From an uncultured Woeseiaceae bacterium (GTDB lineage: Bacteria; Pseudomonadota; Gammaproteobacteria; Steroidobacterales; Woeseiaceae), in the NCBI GenBank assembly GCA_947259285.1, contig CAMYMR010000028.1, positions 1 to 56,964 on the forward strand: a DNA stretch of 56,964 nucleotides, written 5' to 3'. The notes below the pieces were generated by a model that ran no database searches, was not told the origin of the DNA, and worked only from the letters and a program-made list of their open reading frames with translations. Shown one piece after another: positions 49,152 to 56,964 of the stretch. Numbering within the stretch: position 1 is the first letter of the stretch; every line of letters begins with the position of its first letter. The position numbers and the translations under genes are program-made.

Positions 49152-49706
49152 ATGAGCATGACCATCTCCTTCGAGCTGACGGATCGCGACCTCGGCTTTT
49201 TCCGCAATGCGCTAAGGCTTTCTCGAGAAGCAGTCCGGGACGCCGAGGAATCAGAGATCATCGACGCAATACGCGATGTGCTCGATGAAATACGGGGCAA
49301 TGAACCCTTACCCGACTTCGTTGCTCAGCGCCTTCCTGAGCTCGAGTCGCTCATTTCGATGCTGACGGACGATGATTGGCAGCTGCCGGAAACAGACCGG
49401 GAACGCCTGCTTGCGACGTTCGTCTATTTTGCCGACCCGGAAGATATTCTTCCGGACAATATCCCGGTGATCGGCTACCTGGACGACGTCATCATCATTG
49501 AACTGGCGGCGACAGAGCTGCGGCATGTCCGTGAAGCCTACGAGGATTTCCAGCAATTTCGCACGGACTTTGATCGCAAGGAAGGTAAAGACGTCGATCC
49601 GGTCATTCGACGTGACCGGCTCGACCGTTGCAGACAACAGCTGCATCAGCGTATGCGGCGGCGTTCGGCGAGCCAGGAGAAGAGCAGCCTTTGGCAAGGA
49701 AGTTAA
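49152..49706 (+). CDS. YkvA-like (DUF1232) protein
   Basis: 184 residues. The central block FVYFADPEDILPDNIPVIGYLDDVIII (quoted by its DPEDILPDNIPVIGYLDD core) is the DUF1232/YkvA signature. The N-terminal ~95 residues are helical and acidic; the C-terminus is Arg/Gln-rich and hydrophilic. Function unknown. Its TAA stop overlaps the first base pairs of a perfect inverted repeat at 49705, which probably ends both this gene and fabH. Confidence 0.8.
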   Translation: MSMTISFELTDRDLGFFRNALRLSREAVRDAEESEIIDAIRDVLDEIRGNEPLPDFVAQRLPELESLISMLTDDDWQLPETDRERLLATFVYFADPEDILPDNIPVIGYLDDVIIIELAATELRHVREAYEDFQQFRTDFDRKEGKDVDPVIRRDRLDRCRQQLHQRMRRRSASQEKSSLWQGS

Positions 49707-49755
49707 AGGGGACATTCTGCTTTTTTCCATTCGAAAAAAGCAGAATGTCCCCTTT
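49705..49755. repeat. Perfect inverted repeat, copy 1 (GGGGACATTCTGC type)
   Basis: 22-base arms around a 7-base CCATTCG loop. The arm core is GGGGACATTCTGCTTTTT, shared exactly with the copy at 53291. It lies between the convergent YkvA-like gene and fabH and includes T/A runs that make it a bidirectional terminator. Similar elements occur scattered in gammaproteobacterial genomes, some linked to REP-associated tyrosine transposases; none is encoded here. Confidence 0.85.
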
Positions 49756-49758
49756 TAT

Positions 49759-50727
49759 TCAGAGGCGCATCAACACCGATCCCCAGGTGAAACCGCCGCC
49801 GAAGGCCTCCATCAAAATCAGCTGACCTTTTTCGACGCGACCATCGCGTATGCCGACATCCAGCGCCATCGGCACCGAGGCAGCGGACGTATTGCCATGA
49901 TCCTGCACGGTGAGGATGACTTTTTCCATCGGCAGGTCCAGACGTTTTGCCGTTGCCTGAATGATGCGAATATTGGCCTGATGAGGTATCAGCCAGTCGA
50001 GTTCGCTCTTGTCGATACCCGCCTTCTCAAGTGTCTCGGCTGCGATTCCGCCCAGCGTTTTGACGGCAACCTTGAAGACCTCGCTGCCGGTCATCTGTAT
50101 TGCGGCTTCATCGGTTCCCGCTTTCGCCAGCTGATTTGACGCGCCGACCGGATAATACAGCAGGTCCCTGTATTGGCCATCAGCACCCAGGTGACACGAC
50201 ATTATGCCGGGTTCGTCGGACGGCTTTACGATGACGGCGCCGGCGCCGTCGCCGAACAACACACAGGTGTTGCGATCGCTCCAGTCCATCAGCTTGGTGA
50301 TGCACTCGGCACCGATGACCAGCGCGCATTTGGCATCGCCCAGGCGGATGAATTTGTCGGCCAGCGTTAATGCATAGATGAAACCCGTGCACGCTGCCTC
50401 GAGGCTGAATGCCGTGCAAGCCGGAATACCCAGCCGATGTTGAATCAGCGTCGAGACATTGGGAAAGATAAGGTCCGGAGATGTCGTGCCCGTGATGACG
50501 AGATCGATATCGGCGAAGTCAATACCCGCATCCTTGATGGCCGTCTTCGCCGCCTCGACGCACATATCGGACGTCGTCTCATCCTCGGCGACAACATGCC
50601 GGCGTTCGACGCCGGTGCGCGTTCGAATCCACTCATCCGACGTATCGACAATCTTCTCCAGATCGGCGTTTGTCACGATACGTTCCGGCAGGTACCGACC
50701 TGTGCCAACGATGCGCGAATAGGTCAT
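49759..50727 (-). CDS. fabH: 3-oxoacyl-ACP synthase III
   Basis: 322 residues. KASIII condenses acetyl-CoA with malonyl-ACP to start fatty acid synthesis. The triad is complete: Cys113 (EAACTGF), His near 249 (IPHQANIRI) and Asn near 279 (DHGNTSAAS). GSGxVLFGDGAGAVIV-type and FGGGFTWGSVL segments are present. It overlaps plsX by four bases. fabD and fabG, which follow fabH in E. coli, are missing here; an inverted repeat ends the operon instead. Confidence 0.95.
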   Translation of the reverse strand: MTYSRIVGTGRYLPERIVTNADLEKIVDTSDEWIRTRTGVERRHVVAEDETTSDMCVEAAKTAIKDAGIDFADIDLVITGTTSPDLIFPNVSTLIQHRLGIPACTAFSLEAACTGFIYALTLADKFIRLGDAKCALVIGAECITKLMDWSDRNTCVLFGDGAGAVIVKPSDEPGIMSCHLGADGQYRDLLYYPVGASNQLAKAGTDEAAIQMTGSEVFKVAVKTLGGIAAETLEKAGIDKSELDWLIPHQANIRIIQATAKRLDLPMEKVILTVQDHGNTSAASVPMALDVGIRDGRVEKGQLILMEAFGGGFTWGSVLMRL

Positions 50728-51734
50728 GCGGATTCCTTTTCCAGCAGGGCGCCAATCTGCTGTGGCAACTGTGTACGAACCTCAACGATGGCGGTGTCAA
50801 TGGCGTGCTTAAACGCGTAGTCATCCGCACTGCCGTGGCTCTTTATAACAATACCATCTAGCCCGACCAGAGTCGCACCATTGTAGTTTCGGGAATCCAT
50901 TTCGCGCGCAATGCTTCGTAATACTGGACGCGCCATCAACGCCTGCAGTTTCGACCACCAGTTCCTCGTGAACGCACGTCGCAAATAGTGTCCAGCCAGA
51001 CCGGCTGTTCCTTCCATCGTCTTCAGCGCTACGTTTCCGGTAAATCCGTCGGTCACGACAACGTCCGCCTTGCCAGAGAAAAGGTCGCTGCCCTCTACGA
51101 AGCCAACGTAATTGAGCGAGCTCTCGTTCAGCCTGGCGGCGGCCTCCTTGACTGTGTCGTGACCTTTCGTATCTTCGGCGCCGATATTCAGGAGCGCAAC
51201 CCTGGGCTCGTCTATCCGCCTGAGATCCGCGGCGACGATCGAGCCCATCACGGCGTATTGAAACAGGTGGTCAACGCTGCCTTGGGTGTTGGCGCCGAGA
51301 TCCAGCATGTGCAATGAGCCACCTATCGCGGGAAGCTCGGCGATGATTGCGGGACGGTCAATGCCGGGCAGCATCTTTAGTACGAATCTGGCGGTCGCCA
51401 TCAGAGCGCCGGTATTCCCGGCGCTGACGCAGGCGTCGGCATCGCCCGACTTGACCAGATTGATCGCCACGCGCATCGACGAGTCTTTCTTCTTGCGCAA
51501 AGCATCGGCCGGCGCTTCCGACATGGCAACGACTTCGCTTGCATGCACGATCCGGAGACGAGGATCAGAGCCGACGAATCGCGTGACCAGCTCGGCGAGT
51601 TCGCTTTCGTTGCCGACCAGTATGAGGTCGAGGTTGGCGTATTTCCTGAGCGTTGCGGCAGCCGCGCGCACGACGACTTCGGCGCCGCGGTCGCCGCTCA
51701 TTGCGTCAAGAGAAATGGTTGAGTGAGGTCCCAC
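50724..51734 (-). CDS. plsX: Phosphate acyltransferase PlsX
   Basis: About 336 residues from GTG 51734, which gives the family N-terminus (STISLDAMSGDRGAEVVV). A longer frame to 51755 would start inside a hairpin. PlsX makes acyl-phosphate from acyl-ACP for phosphatidic acid synthesis. Other signatures are CVSAGNTGALMATARF, LDLGANTQGS and VTDGFTGNVALKTMEG. It lies between rpmF and fabH, the standard order linking ribosomal and lipid genes. Confidence 0.94.
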   Translation of the reverse strand: MGPHSTISLDAMSGDRGAEVVVRAAAATLRKYANLDLILVGNESELAELVTRFVGSDPRLRIVHASEVVAMSEAPADALRKKKDSSMRVAINLVKSGDADACVSAGNTGALMATARFVLKMLPGIDRPAIIAELPAIGGSLHMLDLGANTQGSVDHLFQYAVMGSIVAADLRRIDEPRVALLNIGAEDTKGHDTVKEAAARLNESSLNYVGFVEGSDLFSGKADVVVTDGFTGNVALKTMEGTAGLAGHYLRRAFTRNWWSKLQALMARPVLRSIAREMDSRNYNGATLVGLDGIVIKSHGSADDYAFKHAIDTAIVEVRTQLPQQIGALLEKESA

Positions 51735-51743
51735 CGTAAGACA

Positions 51744-51762
51744 GGCCGGAGTCACTCCGGCC
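51744..51762 (-). other. Hairpin between rpmF and plsX
   Basis: GGCCGGAG-TGA-CTCCGGCC perfect stem-loop on the minus-strand transcript. No T-run, so more likely an attenuator or mRNA-processing/stability element that sets the rpmF to plsX ratio than a full terminator. Confidence 0.55.
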
Positions 51763-51777
51763 GATCAAGGGAGAAGC

Positions 51778-51972
51778 TTACTCGTCGTCGTCGTCGAACT
51801 CAGGCTGTGACACAACCTGGGTGCCGCGGTAGAAACCGTCCGGCGTTACCCGATGTCGCAGATGGGTCTCACCCGACGTCGGATCTACCGACAACGTCGG
51901 CTTCTTCAGCTTGTCATGTGAACGCCGCGAACCGCGCGTCGAGGGTGTCCTGCGACTTTTTTGAACAGCCAT
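51778..51972 (-). CDS. rpmF: 50S ribosomal protein L32
   Basis: 64 residues. The start [20 protein letters not shown] is the L32 signature. The ending [11 protein letters not shown] is more acidic than usual, and no zinc-binding cysteines are present, as in other proteobacterial L32. It lies 33 bases after yceD and precedes plsX. Confidence 0.96.
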   Translation of the reverse strand: MAVQKSRRTPSTRGSRRSHDKLKKPTLSVDPTSGETHLRHRVTPDGFYRGTQVVSQPEFDDDDE

Positions 51973-52005
51973 ATTCTTCTCCTGCCCGTGTTGCCTGGTC
52001 GGGCC

Positions 52006-52560
52006 TTAATGATCCTGAGTCATCTGCGCGCGCAACGCCGCAAACGGTTTCGTCTTTTCTTCCCGCTCGCGTGGCTCCGAATACAAAGCCTTGCACGAGG
52101 CCGAGTCTACATGTTTCGCTGAAAACGGCAGCGCCATGATCAGCAGTTCTTCCACGATATCCTGTGGTCGGAGGTCCTTGTCTTCCAGTTCCCAGACCTC
52201 GAGGTCGTCGTAGCCTTCCGCCGTCTGCTCGAGTTCGAGCAGCAACAATCTCGCCTCGACTTCGAGCGGCAGCCTGAATGCTTCAAGACATCGTTGGCAG
52301 ACGGCATCCGTGGTCACCGTCGCCTCGCAACGCACCATCGGCAGCTGCTGTTTATCGTCGGCAAATCCGAATTCAAGCCTGCCGACAATCAATGAATCCC
52401 GCCAGTGGGCCGGGATCATATCAGATTCAAGCGCGGCGAGATCGGCCTCTACAACCGAGGCCAGCCGCTCGAAACCGCTTAGTTTCTCAGCTATTTCAAT
52501 AACTTGCCCGACCGTCGCCCAGTCGGCCGCGGTACGGCGATCTCGCAGCAGATTAGCCAT
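52006..52560 (-). CDS. yceD: YceD/DUF177 family protein, 23S rRNA accumulation
   Basis: 184 residues from ATG 52560; the longer frame to 52611 is unsupported. The DUF177 signature is present: CEATVTTDAVCQRCLEAFRLPLEV (quoted as CEATVTTDAVCQRCLE) with three cysteines, and the acidic ELEDKDLRPQDIVEELLIMALPF segment in parts. YceD homologues are needed for normal 23S rRNA levels. It is always upstream of rpmF, as here. Confidence 0.9.
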   Translation of the reverse strand: MANLLRDRRTAADWATVGQVIEIAEKLSGFERLASVVEADLAALESDMIPAHWRDSLIVGRLEFGFADDKQQLPMVRCEATVTTDAVCQRCLEAFRLPLEVEARLLLLELEQTAEGYDDLEVWELEDKDLRPQDIVEELLIMALPFSAKHVDSASCKALYSEPREREEKTKPFAALRAQMTQDH

Positions 52561-52691
52561 GGCGCGCGCATGATAAGGACCTCGGCAGCGACTGTCAAAG
52601 CCTCCGGGCAATAGAGATGCATTTAAATAGTAGCGGTTGCTCTCAAACCCGGTAGTATTCTCATAATGGCTCTTAACGTTCTGATTTAATT

Positions 52692-53285
52692 ATGCAAAAC
52701 CCATCGGCACCACCGATCGTTCTTGCCTCCTCATCGCCCTACCGCCGCGGGCTGCTGGAGCGTTTTCTGGATCAGTATGAAACGGTTTCCCCTGATGTGG
52801 ACGAGAGTAACGAACTGGGGCTCGGGCCCGCTGAACAGGTTCGCCACCTGGCCCGGAAGAAAGCCGAGGCGGTAGCGGTCAATGCGCGCGACGCACTGAT
52901 CATCGGTGCCGACCAGCTGGCGGTCTTGAATAGTCAGGTACTGGGAAAGCCGGGCAGCCACCAGAAGGCGGTTGAGCAGCTGCTGGCAGCGTCCGGGCAC
53001 GTTGTTACCTTCCTGACGGCGGTCTGCATACTCGACCCTGTCGAGAGAGCGCGTTACGAATACACGGACACGACAACCGTCAGTTTTCGAGACTTTGACC
53101 GTCGCCTCGCCGAAGCCTATTTGCGCCTCGACAAACCGTACGACTGCGCCGGCAGTTTCAAACTCGAGGGCGCCGGTTTCGTGCTGTTCGAATCGGTAAA
53201 GACCGACGACCCGACCGCCCTGATCGGCCTGCCGATGATCTGGGTCGCGGACCGCCTGCTGCAGCTCGGCTATTTATCCACTTGA
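52692..53285 (+). CDS. Maf/YceF nucleoside triphosphate pyrophosphatase
   Basis: 197 residues. Maf family house-cleaning pyrophosphatase of the YceF subgroup, divergent from yceD as in E. coli. Signatures are IVLASSSPYRRGLLERF at the start, DQLAVLNSQVLGKPGSHQKA, and YDCAGSFKLEGAGFVLFESV with the catalytic acidic set around DDPTALIGLPM. It hydrolyses modified nucleotides such as 7-methyl-GTP. A perfect inverted repeat begins five bases after the stop. Confidence 0.92.
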   Translation: MQNPSAPPIVLASSSPYRRGLLERFLDQYETVSPDVDESNELGLGPAEQVRHLARKKAEAVAVNARDALIIGADQLAVLNSQVLGKPGSHQKAVEQLLAASGHVVTFLTAVCILDPVERARYEYTDTTTVSFRDFDRRLAEAYLRLDKPYDCAGSFKLEGAGFVLFESVKTDDPTALIGLPMIWVADRLLQLGYLST

Positions 53286-53290
53286 CTAAT

Positions 53291-53335
53291 GGGGACATTC
53301 TGCTTTTTTGGATGGAGAAAAAGCAGAATGTCCCC
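53291..53335. repeat. Perfect inverted repeat, copy 2 (GGGGACATTCTGC type)
   Basis: 18-base perfect arms GGGGACATTCTGCTTTTT (53291-53308) and its complement (53318-53335) around a 9-base loop. Between the convergent maf-like and rluC genes, the same context as copy 1 at 49705. Probably acts as a bidirectional terminator. Confidence 0.85.
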
Positions 53336-53343
53336 TTTATCCT

Positions 53344-54330
53344 CTACCGGCGGCGGCGCTGTTTCTGGGCCTCTTTGACCCCCACCGTAAGGAATTGCTC
53401 CAGGTCATCCGCCAGCGGCGCCGTAAAGTGCAGATCGTTGCCGCTGTCATCGATGAACGCGATTGACTGCGCGTGCAGAAACAGACGCTTCAGTCCAAGT
53501 TTCTTCGCCTCCCGATTCGCATCCTGATCGCCGTAACGTTCGTCACCCACGATCGGGTGACCAGCGTGCGCCAGATGCACTCGAATCTGGTGCGTTCTGC
53601 CCGTGGCCGGCGCGCACTGCAGCAGACTGTAGATCCCGTAGGTACGCGACAGGCTGACCCGCGTCTGCGCGGTCTTGCCGTTATCGCTGACGATCACGTG
53701 GCGCTCGCCGCCGCGCCGGTTTTGCACCGCCAGCGGCACGTCGATCAGCTGCTCGCCGTACTGCCAGTCACCGATGACGAGCGCCAGGTAGTTTTTTTCG
53801 ACCTGGCCATCCCTGAACCGGGCGTGCAGTTCGCGCAGCGCGCTGCGCCGCTTTGCAATGACCAGACAGCCGGAAGTTTCCCGGTCGATGCGATGCACCA
53901 GCGACAGGTCTTTCAGGTCCGGCCGCGCGTGACGTAAGAGCTCGATTACCCCATGGCTGATTCCGCTACCGCCATGCACGGCGAGCCCGGTCGGCTTATC
54001 GATGACCAGCAGACGCTTGTCTTCATAGATCACGCGATCCAGCATGCGGGTGGCCAGCTTGTCGGGCGGCGGCGCGCCCTCGGCGCGAATCCTCGCCGGT
54101 GGGATCCGAACTTCGTCACCTTCGTGGAGCTTGTACTCGGCGCGAACGCGGCCACCATTGACACGGACCTCTCCGCGGCGCAGCAGGCGATAGACGCGGC
54201 CCTTCGGCACGCCTGGCAGCTCATTGCGCAGGAAATTATCGATGCGCTGTCCTGCCCGCTCGGCATCGACCCGGACTTTGCGAACGCCGGTCAGGTGGGT
54301 CTCGGCTGCCGCTGCAGACTTTTCTTGCAT
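53344..54330 (-). CDS. rluC: 23S rRNA pseudouridine synthase RluC
   Basis: 328 residues from ATG 54330 (a TTG two codons earlier is less likely). An S4 RNA-binding domain (~27-77, RIDNFLRNELPGVPKGRVYR) is followed by the RluA-type catalytic domain with HRIDRETSG, Asp149 being the catalytic aspartate. Position next to rne and maf/yceF identifies it as RluC, which modifies 23S positions 955, 2504 and 2580 in E. coli. Its promoter region overlaps that of rne. Confidence 0.92.
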   Translation of the reverse strand: MQEKSAAAAETHLTGVRKVRVDAERAGQRIDNFLRNELPGVPKGRVYRLLRRGEVRVNGGRVRAEYKLHEGDEVRIPPARIRAEGAPPPDKLATRMLDRVIYEDKRLLVIDKPTGLAVHGGSGISHGVIELLRHARPDLKDLSLVHRIDRETSGCLVIAKRRSALRELHARFRDGQVEKNYLALVIGDWQYGEQLIDVPLAVQNRRGGERHVIVSDNGKTAQTRVSLSRTYGIYSLLQCAPATGRTHQIRVHLAHAGHPIVGDERYGDQDANREAKKLGLKRLFLHAQSIAFIDDSGNDLHFTAPLADDLEQFLTVGVKEAQKQRRRR

Positions 54331-54340
54331 GATCAATAAC

Positions 54341-54368
54341 TTGAAGTGGCGTTGTGGTGTGCTATATT
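54341..54368 (+). promoter_or_regulatory. Promoter of rne
   Basis: TTGAAG (54341-54346), 16-base spacer ending TGTGC, TATATT (54363-54368), an extended -10. The predicted start near 54375 leaves a 5' leader of about 390 bases, similar to the 361 bases of E. coli rne. Confidence 0.7.
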
Positions 54369-54374
54369 ACCTCG

Positions 54375-54762
54375 CTGTGGCCACCCGGCAAGCGATTGTC
54401 GGTGGACCTCAAGACCCAGGCGGCGCCCGGTCGTGGCTAAACCGCCGACAGTTTCCACCCGCGGCAACTACCCAAAAGGTAGGTAGCTGCCGCGAATACA
54501 TTATGGTCCCGCACGTTGCGGAACCGAATTTCAGATGGCAGCGAGCACGGATTCCGGCTGGCGCCAGAGCGGCAAAGCCGCAGGGAATTCATGCTGATTA
54601 TTTCATGGGTATTGGCCCTTTTTCGTCAAACCCAATTCGAATTTGCGAGTGATATCGACGGTGCGATCCCGCACCGGCTCTCTATGCGTGACCTCCCCTG
54701 CGCCCGCTCGGCGGCGCTACGCCCCGAATTGCTGCCCTGCAACACACTTCAAGTAGGGCACT
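54375..54762 (+). promoter_or_regulatory. Long structured 5' leader of rne
   Basis: No credible gene. Hairpins are visible: an outer stem GTCGGTGG (54398-54405) with CCGCCGAC (54442-54449); GCGGCA...TGCCGC at 54461-54493 with an inner CTACC/GGTAG pairing; CCGCA-CGT-TGCGG near 54511; and GTGCG-ATCC-CGCAC near 54660. In E. coli the rne leader lets RNase E cleave its own mRNA and limit its level; the length and structure here suggest the same feedback, although the sequence is not recognisably the Rfam rne5 element. Confidence 0.6.
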
Positions 54763-56964
54763 ATGAAAAGAATGTTAATCAACGCAACTCAGGAAGAAGA
54801 GTTGCGCATGGCGATGGTCGATGGCCAGCGCCTTTACGACCTCAACATCGAGGCTCCGGCTAGCGAACGCAAGAAAGCCAATATCTACAAAGGCAAGATA
54901 ACGCGCATCGAGCCGAGTCTCGAAGCGGCGTTTGTCGACTATGGTGCACAACGCCACGGCTTCCTGCCGCTGAAGGAAATCTCCAGCGAGTACTTCGTCA
55001 ACGGAGACAAGTCCGGCGGGCGACCCAGCATCAAGGATGTGCTCAAGGAAGGACAGGATATTGTCGTTCAGGTCGACAAGGAAGAACGCGGTAACAAGGG
55101 CGCGGCCCTAACGACCTTTGTCAGCCTCGCCGGCCGCTTTATCGTCCTCAAGCCGAACAAGGATCGCTCCGGTGGCGTATCCCGGCGCATCGTCGGCGAC
55201 GATCGCGACCTGGCCCGCAAATCGCTGAACGAGATCATCGTCCCGGACGGAATGAGCGTCATCCTGCGTACGGCGGGCATCGGCCGTACTGCCGAAGAGC
55301 TCGCATGGGACCTCCAGAACCTCTTAACCATATGGACGGCAATCCTGAACGTCGTGCTCGAGCGCCCGTCGCCGTTCCTGATTTATCGTGAGAGCGACAC
55401 CGTCGTGCGGGCATTGCGCGATTACCTGACGAGCGAGATCGGCGAGATACTCATCGACGACGAAAGTACGTTCAACGACGCCCGCGAATTCGTCGAACAG
55501 GTCATGCCGCAAAACCTGAAGAAGCTGAAGCACTATGAGGACTCCGTCCCGCTGTTCACGCGCTTTCAGATCGAGACCCAGATCGAGTCGGCATTCGCGC
55601 ATTCGGTCAACTTGCCGTCGGGCGGCAGCATCGTCATTGACCACACCGAGGCGATGGTTTCGATCGACGTCAACTCGGCGCGCGCCACCAAGGGCGGCGA
55701 CATAGAAGCCACCGCGCTGAATACCAACCTGGAAGCAGCCGACGAGGTTGCCCGCCAGCTGCGAATCCGCGACCTCGGTGGCCTGGTCGTCATCGACTTC
55801 ATCGACATGGGCCCGCAGAAGCACCAGCGCGAAGTCGAGAGTCGGCTCCGCGAGGCCGTACGCCAGGACAGAGCCCGTGTGCAAATCGGCAAGATTAGCC
55901 GCTTCGGCCTGCTTGAGATGTCGCGACAACGGCTGCGACCGTCGATCGGCGAATCGTCCTATCAGACCTGCCCGCGCTGCAGCGGTTTCGGCACGATTCG
56001 TAGCGTCGAGTCGCTGGCCCTGGCGATACTGCGAATCATCGGCGAAGAGGTGCGCAAAGAACGCACCGCGAAAGTCATCGCGATGCTGCCGGTCGAGGTT
56101 GCTACCTACTTGCTCAACGAAAAACGAGACTGGGTGCAAACGCTGGAATCCCGCCACGATACGCAGGTCGTGCTGGTTGCGAACTCGGCACTGGAAACGC
56201 CGCATTACGAGGTTCGTCGCGTTCGTGACGACCAGGTCGATATGGCGGAAAACGCGGGCGTCAGCTATGCGCTGTCGCACGCCGCGGTAGAGCCGGAATC
56301 GCCCCAGGCAATCCTGGAGCGCAAATCGATCGAGCAGCCCGTCGTCGGCACGATGAAGCCCACAACTGCAGCGCCAAGGCCTCAGAAGCCGGCCGGCAAA
56401 GGGTTCTGGGCCAGCGTAATGGCGATATTCGGCGGCGACGACGACGAAGAGAAGACCACGCAACGGAAACGCAAGACTAGCGGTACCAGCAGTCGCGGTC
56501 GGCGTACGCAGCAGACGCGTCGGCGCGGCGGCAGCGATGCCCGCAAGTCATCAGAAACGCGTGGCCCGCAACGCAAGAAACCGGCGAAGAAGAAGGCCGC
56601 GAAAAAGGCTGCCACCAAGAAGAAGACGACCAAGAGGACTGCAAAGAAGACGGCTTCGAGAAAACCAGCGGCGAAGAGCAAGGCGGTAGAAGACGGCCAG
56701 CAGTCGCCGGCCAAAGCGAAGCAAGGCGCGACAGACGAAGCGGGCAGCGAGGCGAAGCGCACTTCACGGAATCGACGCAGCCGCGGTGGTCGCAGGCGAC
56801 GCCGCACGGCCGAAAAGCCCGATCAGGCGGTTGCCGGTCAGCATTCATGGGATCGGACGCCTGTTGCGGAGCGTGCCGCTGTATTGAATCGTGCCGGCGA
56901 CCTGTTCGAAGAGCATTCCGCCGAACTGCTGGCGCTGTGCGTTGCGGAGGCGGGCAAGACGCTG
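54763..56964 (+). CDS. rne: Ribonuclease E (partial; frame runs into PutA-like sequence)
   Basis: 734 codons without a stop to the window end. The catalytic part is typical: MKRMLINATQEEELRMAMVD start, S1 domain ~38-125, DNase-I-like region with Asp302 (VSIDVNSAR) and Asp345 (VVIDFIDMG), and zinc-link CPRC at 403-406. RNase E starts mRNA decay and processes rRNA and tRNA precursors. Residues ~500-680 are a Lys/Ala/Arg-rich scaffold ending RNRRSRGGRRRRR, normal for a short RNase E. From about residue 685, SWDRTPVAERAAVLNRA and LALCVAEAGKTL match the start of the P5C dehydrogenase domain of PutA, not RNase E. The junction is near 56815-56835. Fusion or chimeric assembly are both possible. Confidence 0.93.
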   Translation, partial: MKRMLINATQEEELRMAMVDGQRLYDLNIEAPASERKKANIYKGKITRIEPSLEAAFVDYGAQRHGFLPLKEISSEYFVNGDKSGGRPSIKDVLKEGQDIVVQVDKEERGNKGAALTTFVSLAGRFIVLKPNKDRSGGVSRRIVGDDRDLARKSLNEIIVPDGMSVILRTAGIGRTAEELAWDLQNLLTIWTAILNVVLERPSPFLIYRESDTVVRALRDYLTSEIGEILIDDESTFNDAREFVEQVMPQNLKKLKHYEDSVPLFTRFQIETQIESAFAHSVNLPSGGSIVIDHTEAMVSIDVNSARATKGGDIEATALNTNLEAADEVARQLRIRDLGGLVVIDFIDMGPQKHQREVESRLREAVRQDRARVQIGKISRFGLLEMSRQRLRPSIGESSYQTCPRCSGFGTIRSVESLALAILRIIGEEVRKERTAKVIAMLPVEVATYLLNEKRDWVQTLESRHDTQVVLVANSALETPHYEVRRVRDDQVDMAENAGVSYALSHAAVEPESPQAILERKSIEQPVVGTMKPTTAAPRPQKPAGKGFWASVMAIFGGDDDEEKTTQRKRKTSGTSSRGRRTQQTRRRGGSDARKSSETRGPQRKKPAKKKAAKKAATKKKTTKRTAKKTASRKPAAKSKAVEDGQQSPAKAKQGATDEAGSEAKRTSRNRRSRGGRRRRRTAEKPDQAVAGQHSWDRTPVAERAAVLNRAGDLFEEHSAELLALCVAEAGKTL

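Noticed and set aside
54224-54863. Small plus-strand reading frames before rne
   Set aside because: They overlap the rluC start or the structured rne leader, have no ribosome sites and no family resemblance.
55324-56463. Long minus-strand reading frame antisense to rne
   Set aside because: It runs opposite the conserved RNase E catalytic domain and shows no family features.

Overview
The window reads as chromosomal DNA of a gammaproteobacterium outside the Enterobacterales, probably marine. The evidence is gene order and protein character. Two stretches keep the classic gammaproteobacterial order: serS-rarA-lolA-ftsK / trxB-aat-infA / clpA-clpS, and rne / rluC-maf-yceD-rpmF-plsX-fabH. A type II secretion block, a LexA-controlled imuA-imuB-dnaE2 cassette and a Lpp-like lipoprotein fit the same group. 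A lineage such as Woeseiales is a guess I cannot test here. No phage, insertion sequence, CRISPR array or defence island was found.

Layout. 0.1-2.7 kb: a GspA/ExeA-like ATPase with a long acidic Glu-Pro tail. 2.7-11.8 kb: ten minus-strand genes. They start with an envelope-lipid block (CFA-like methyltransferase, DUF2878, DUF6134, lipocalin, flavin oxidoreductase, DUF1365, a second CFA synthase) and run into a holin-like membrane protein, a dienelactone hydrolase and an M28 peptidase. 12-12.3 kb: tRNA-Arg(CCT) followed by structured repeats. 12.4-20.3 kb: a haem-binding lipoprotein, an SDR, an ALDH12-type P5C dehydrogenase, membrane and unknown proteins, a peroxiredoxin, YjbQ and a histidine phosphatase. 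20.5-21 kb: tRNA-Ser(TGA) followed by repeats of its own 3' end. 21-34.6 kb: SDR, Bax-inhibitor-like protein, a frame-broken serS, then the housekeeping and N-degron block. 34.9-40.8 kb: gspCDEF plus a small acidic protein. 40.8-46.8 kb: dnaE2, imuB, imuA and lexA under two tandem SOS boxes. 46.8-49.7 kb: REP doublet, Lpp-like lipoprotein, an L,D-transpeptidase, a GST and a YkvA-like protein. 49.7-56.9 kb: fatty-acid/phospholipid genes, maf, rluC and the 5' part of rne.

The least explained signal is the pair of tRNA loci. Both tRNA-Arg and tRNA-Ser are followed by units that begin TGTTCRAC, fold into successive short hairpins and end in a copy of the 3' end of the tRNA just upstream. The two loci share the scaffold but each carries its own tRNA tail. 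The design recalls the rtT repeats behind E. coli tyrT, but the sequence is different, and it may be an undescribed tRNA-linked structured RNA or repeat family.

Two places need data checks. serS carries two reading-frame breaks. The rne frame runs without a stop into about 50 residues of PutA/P5C-dehydrogenase-like sequence at the very end of the window, which could be a fusion or an assembly chimera.
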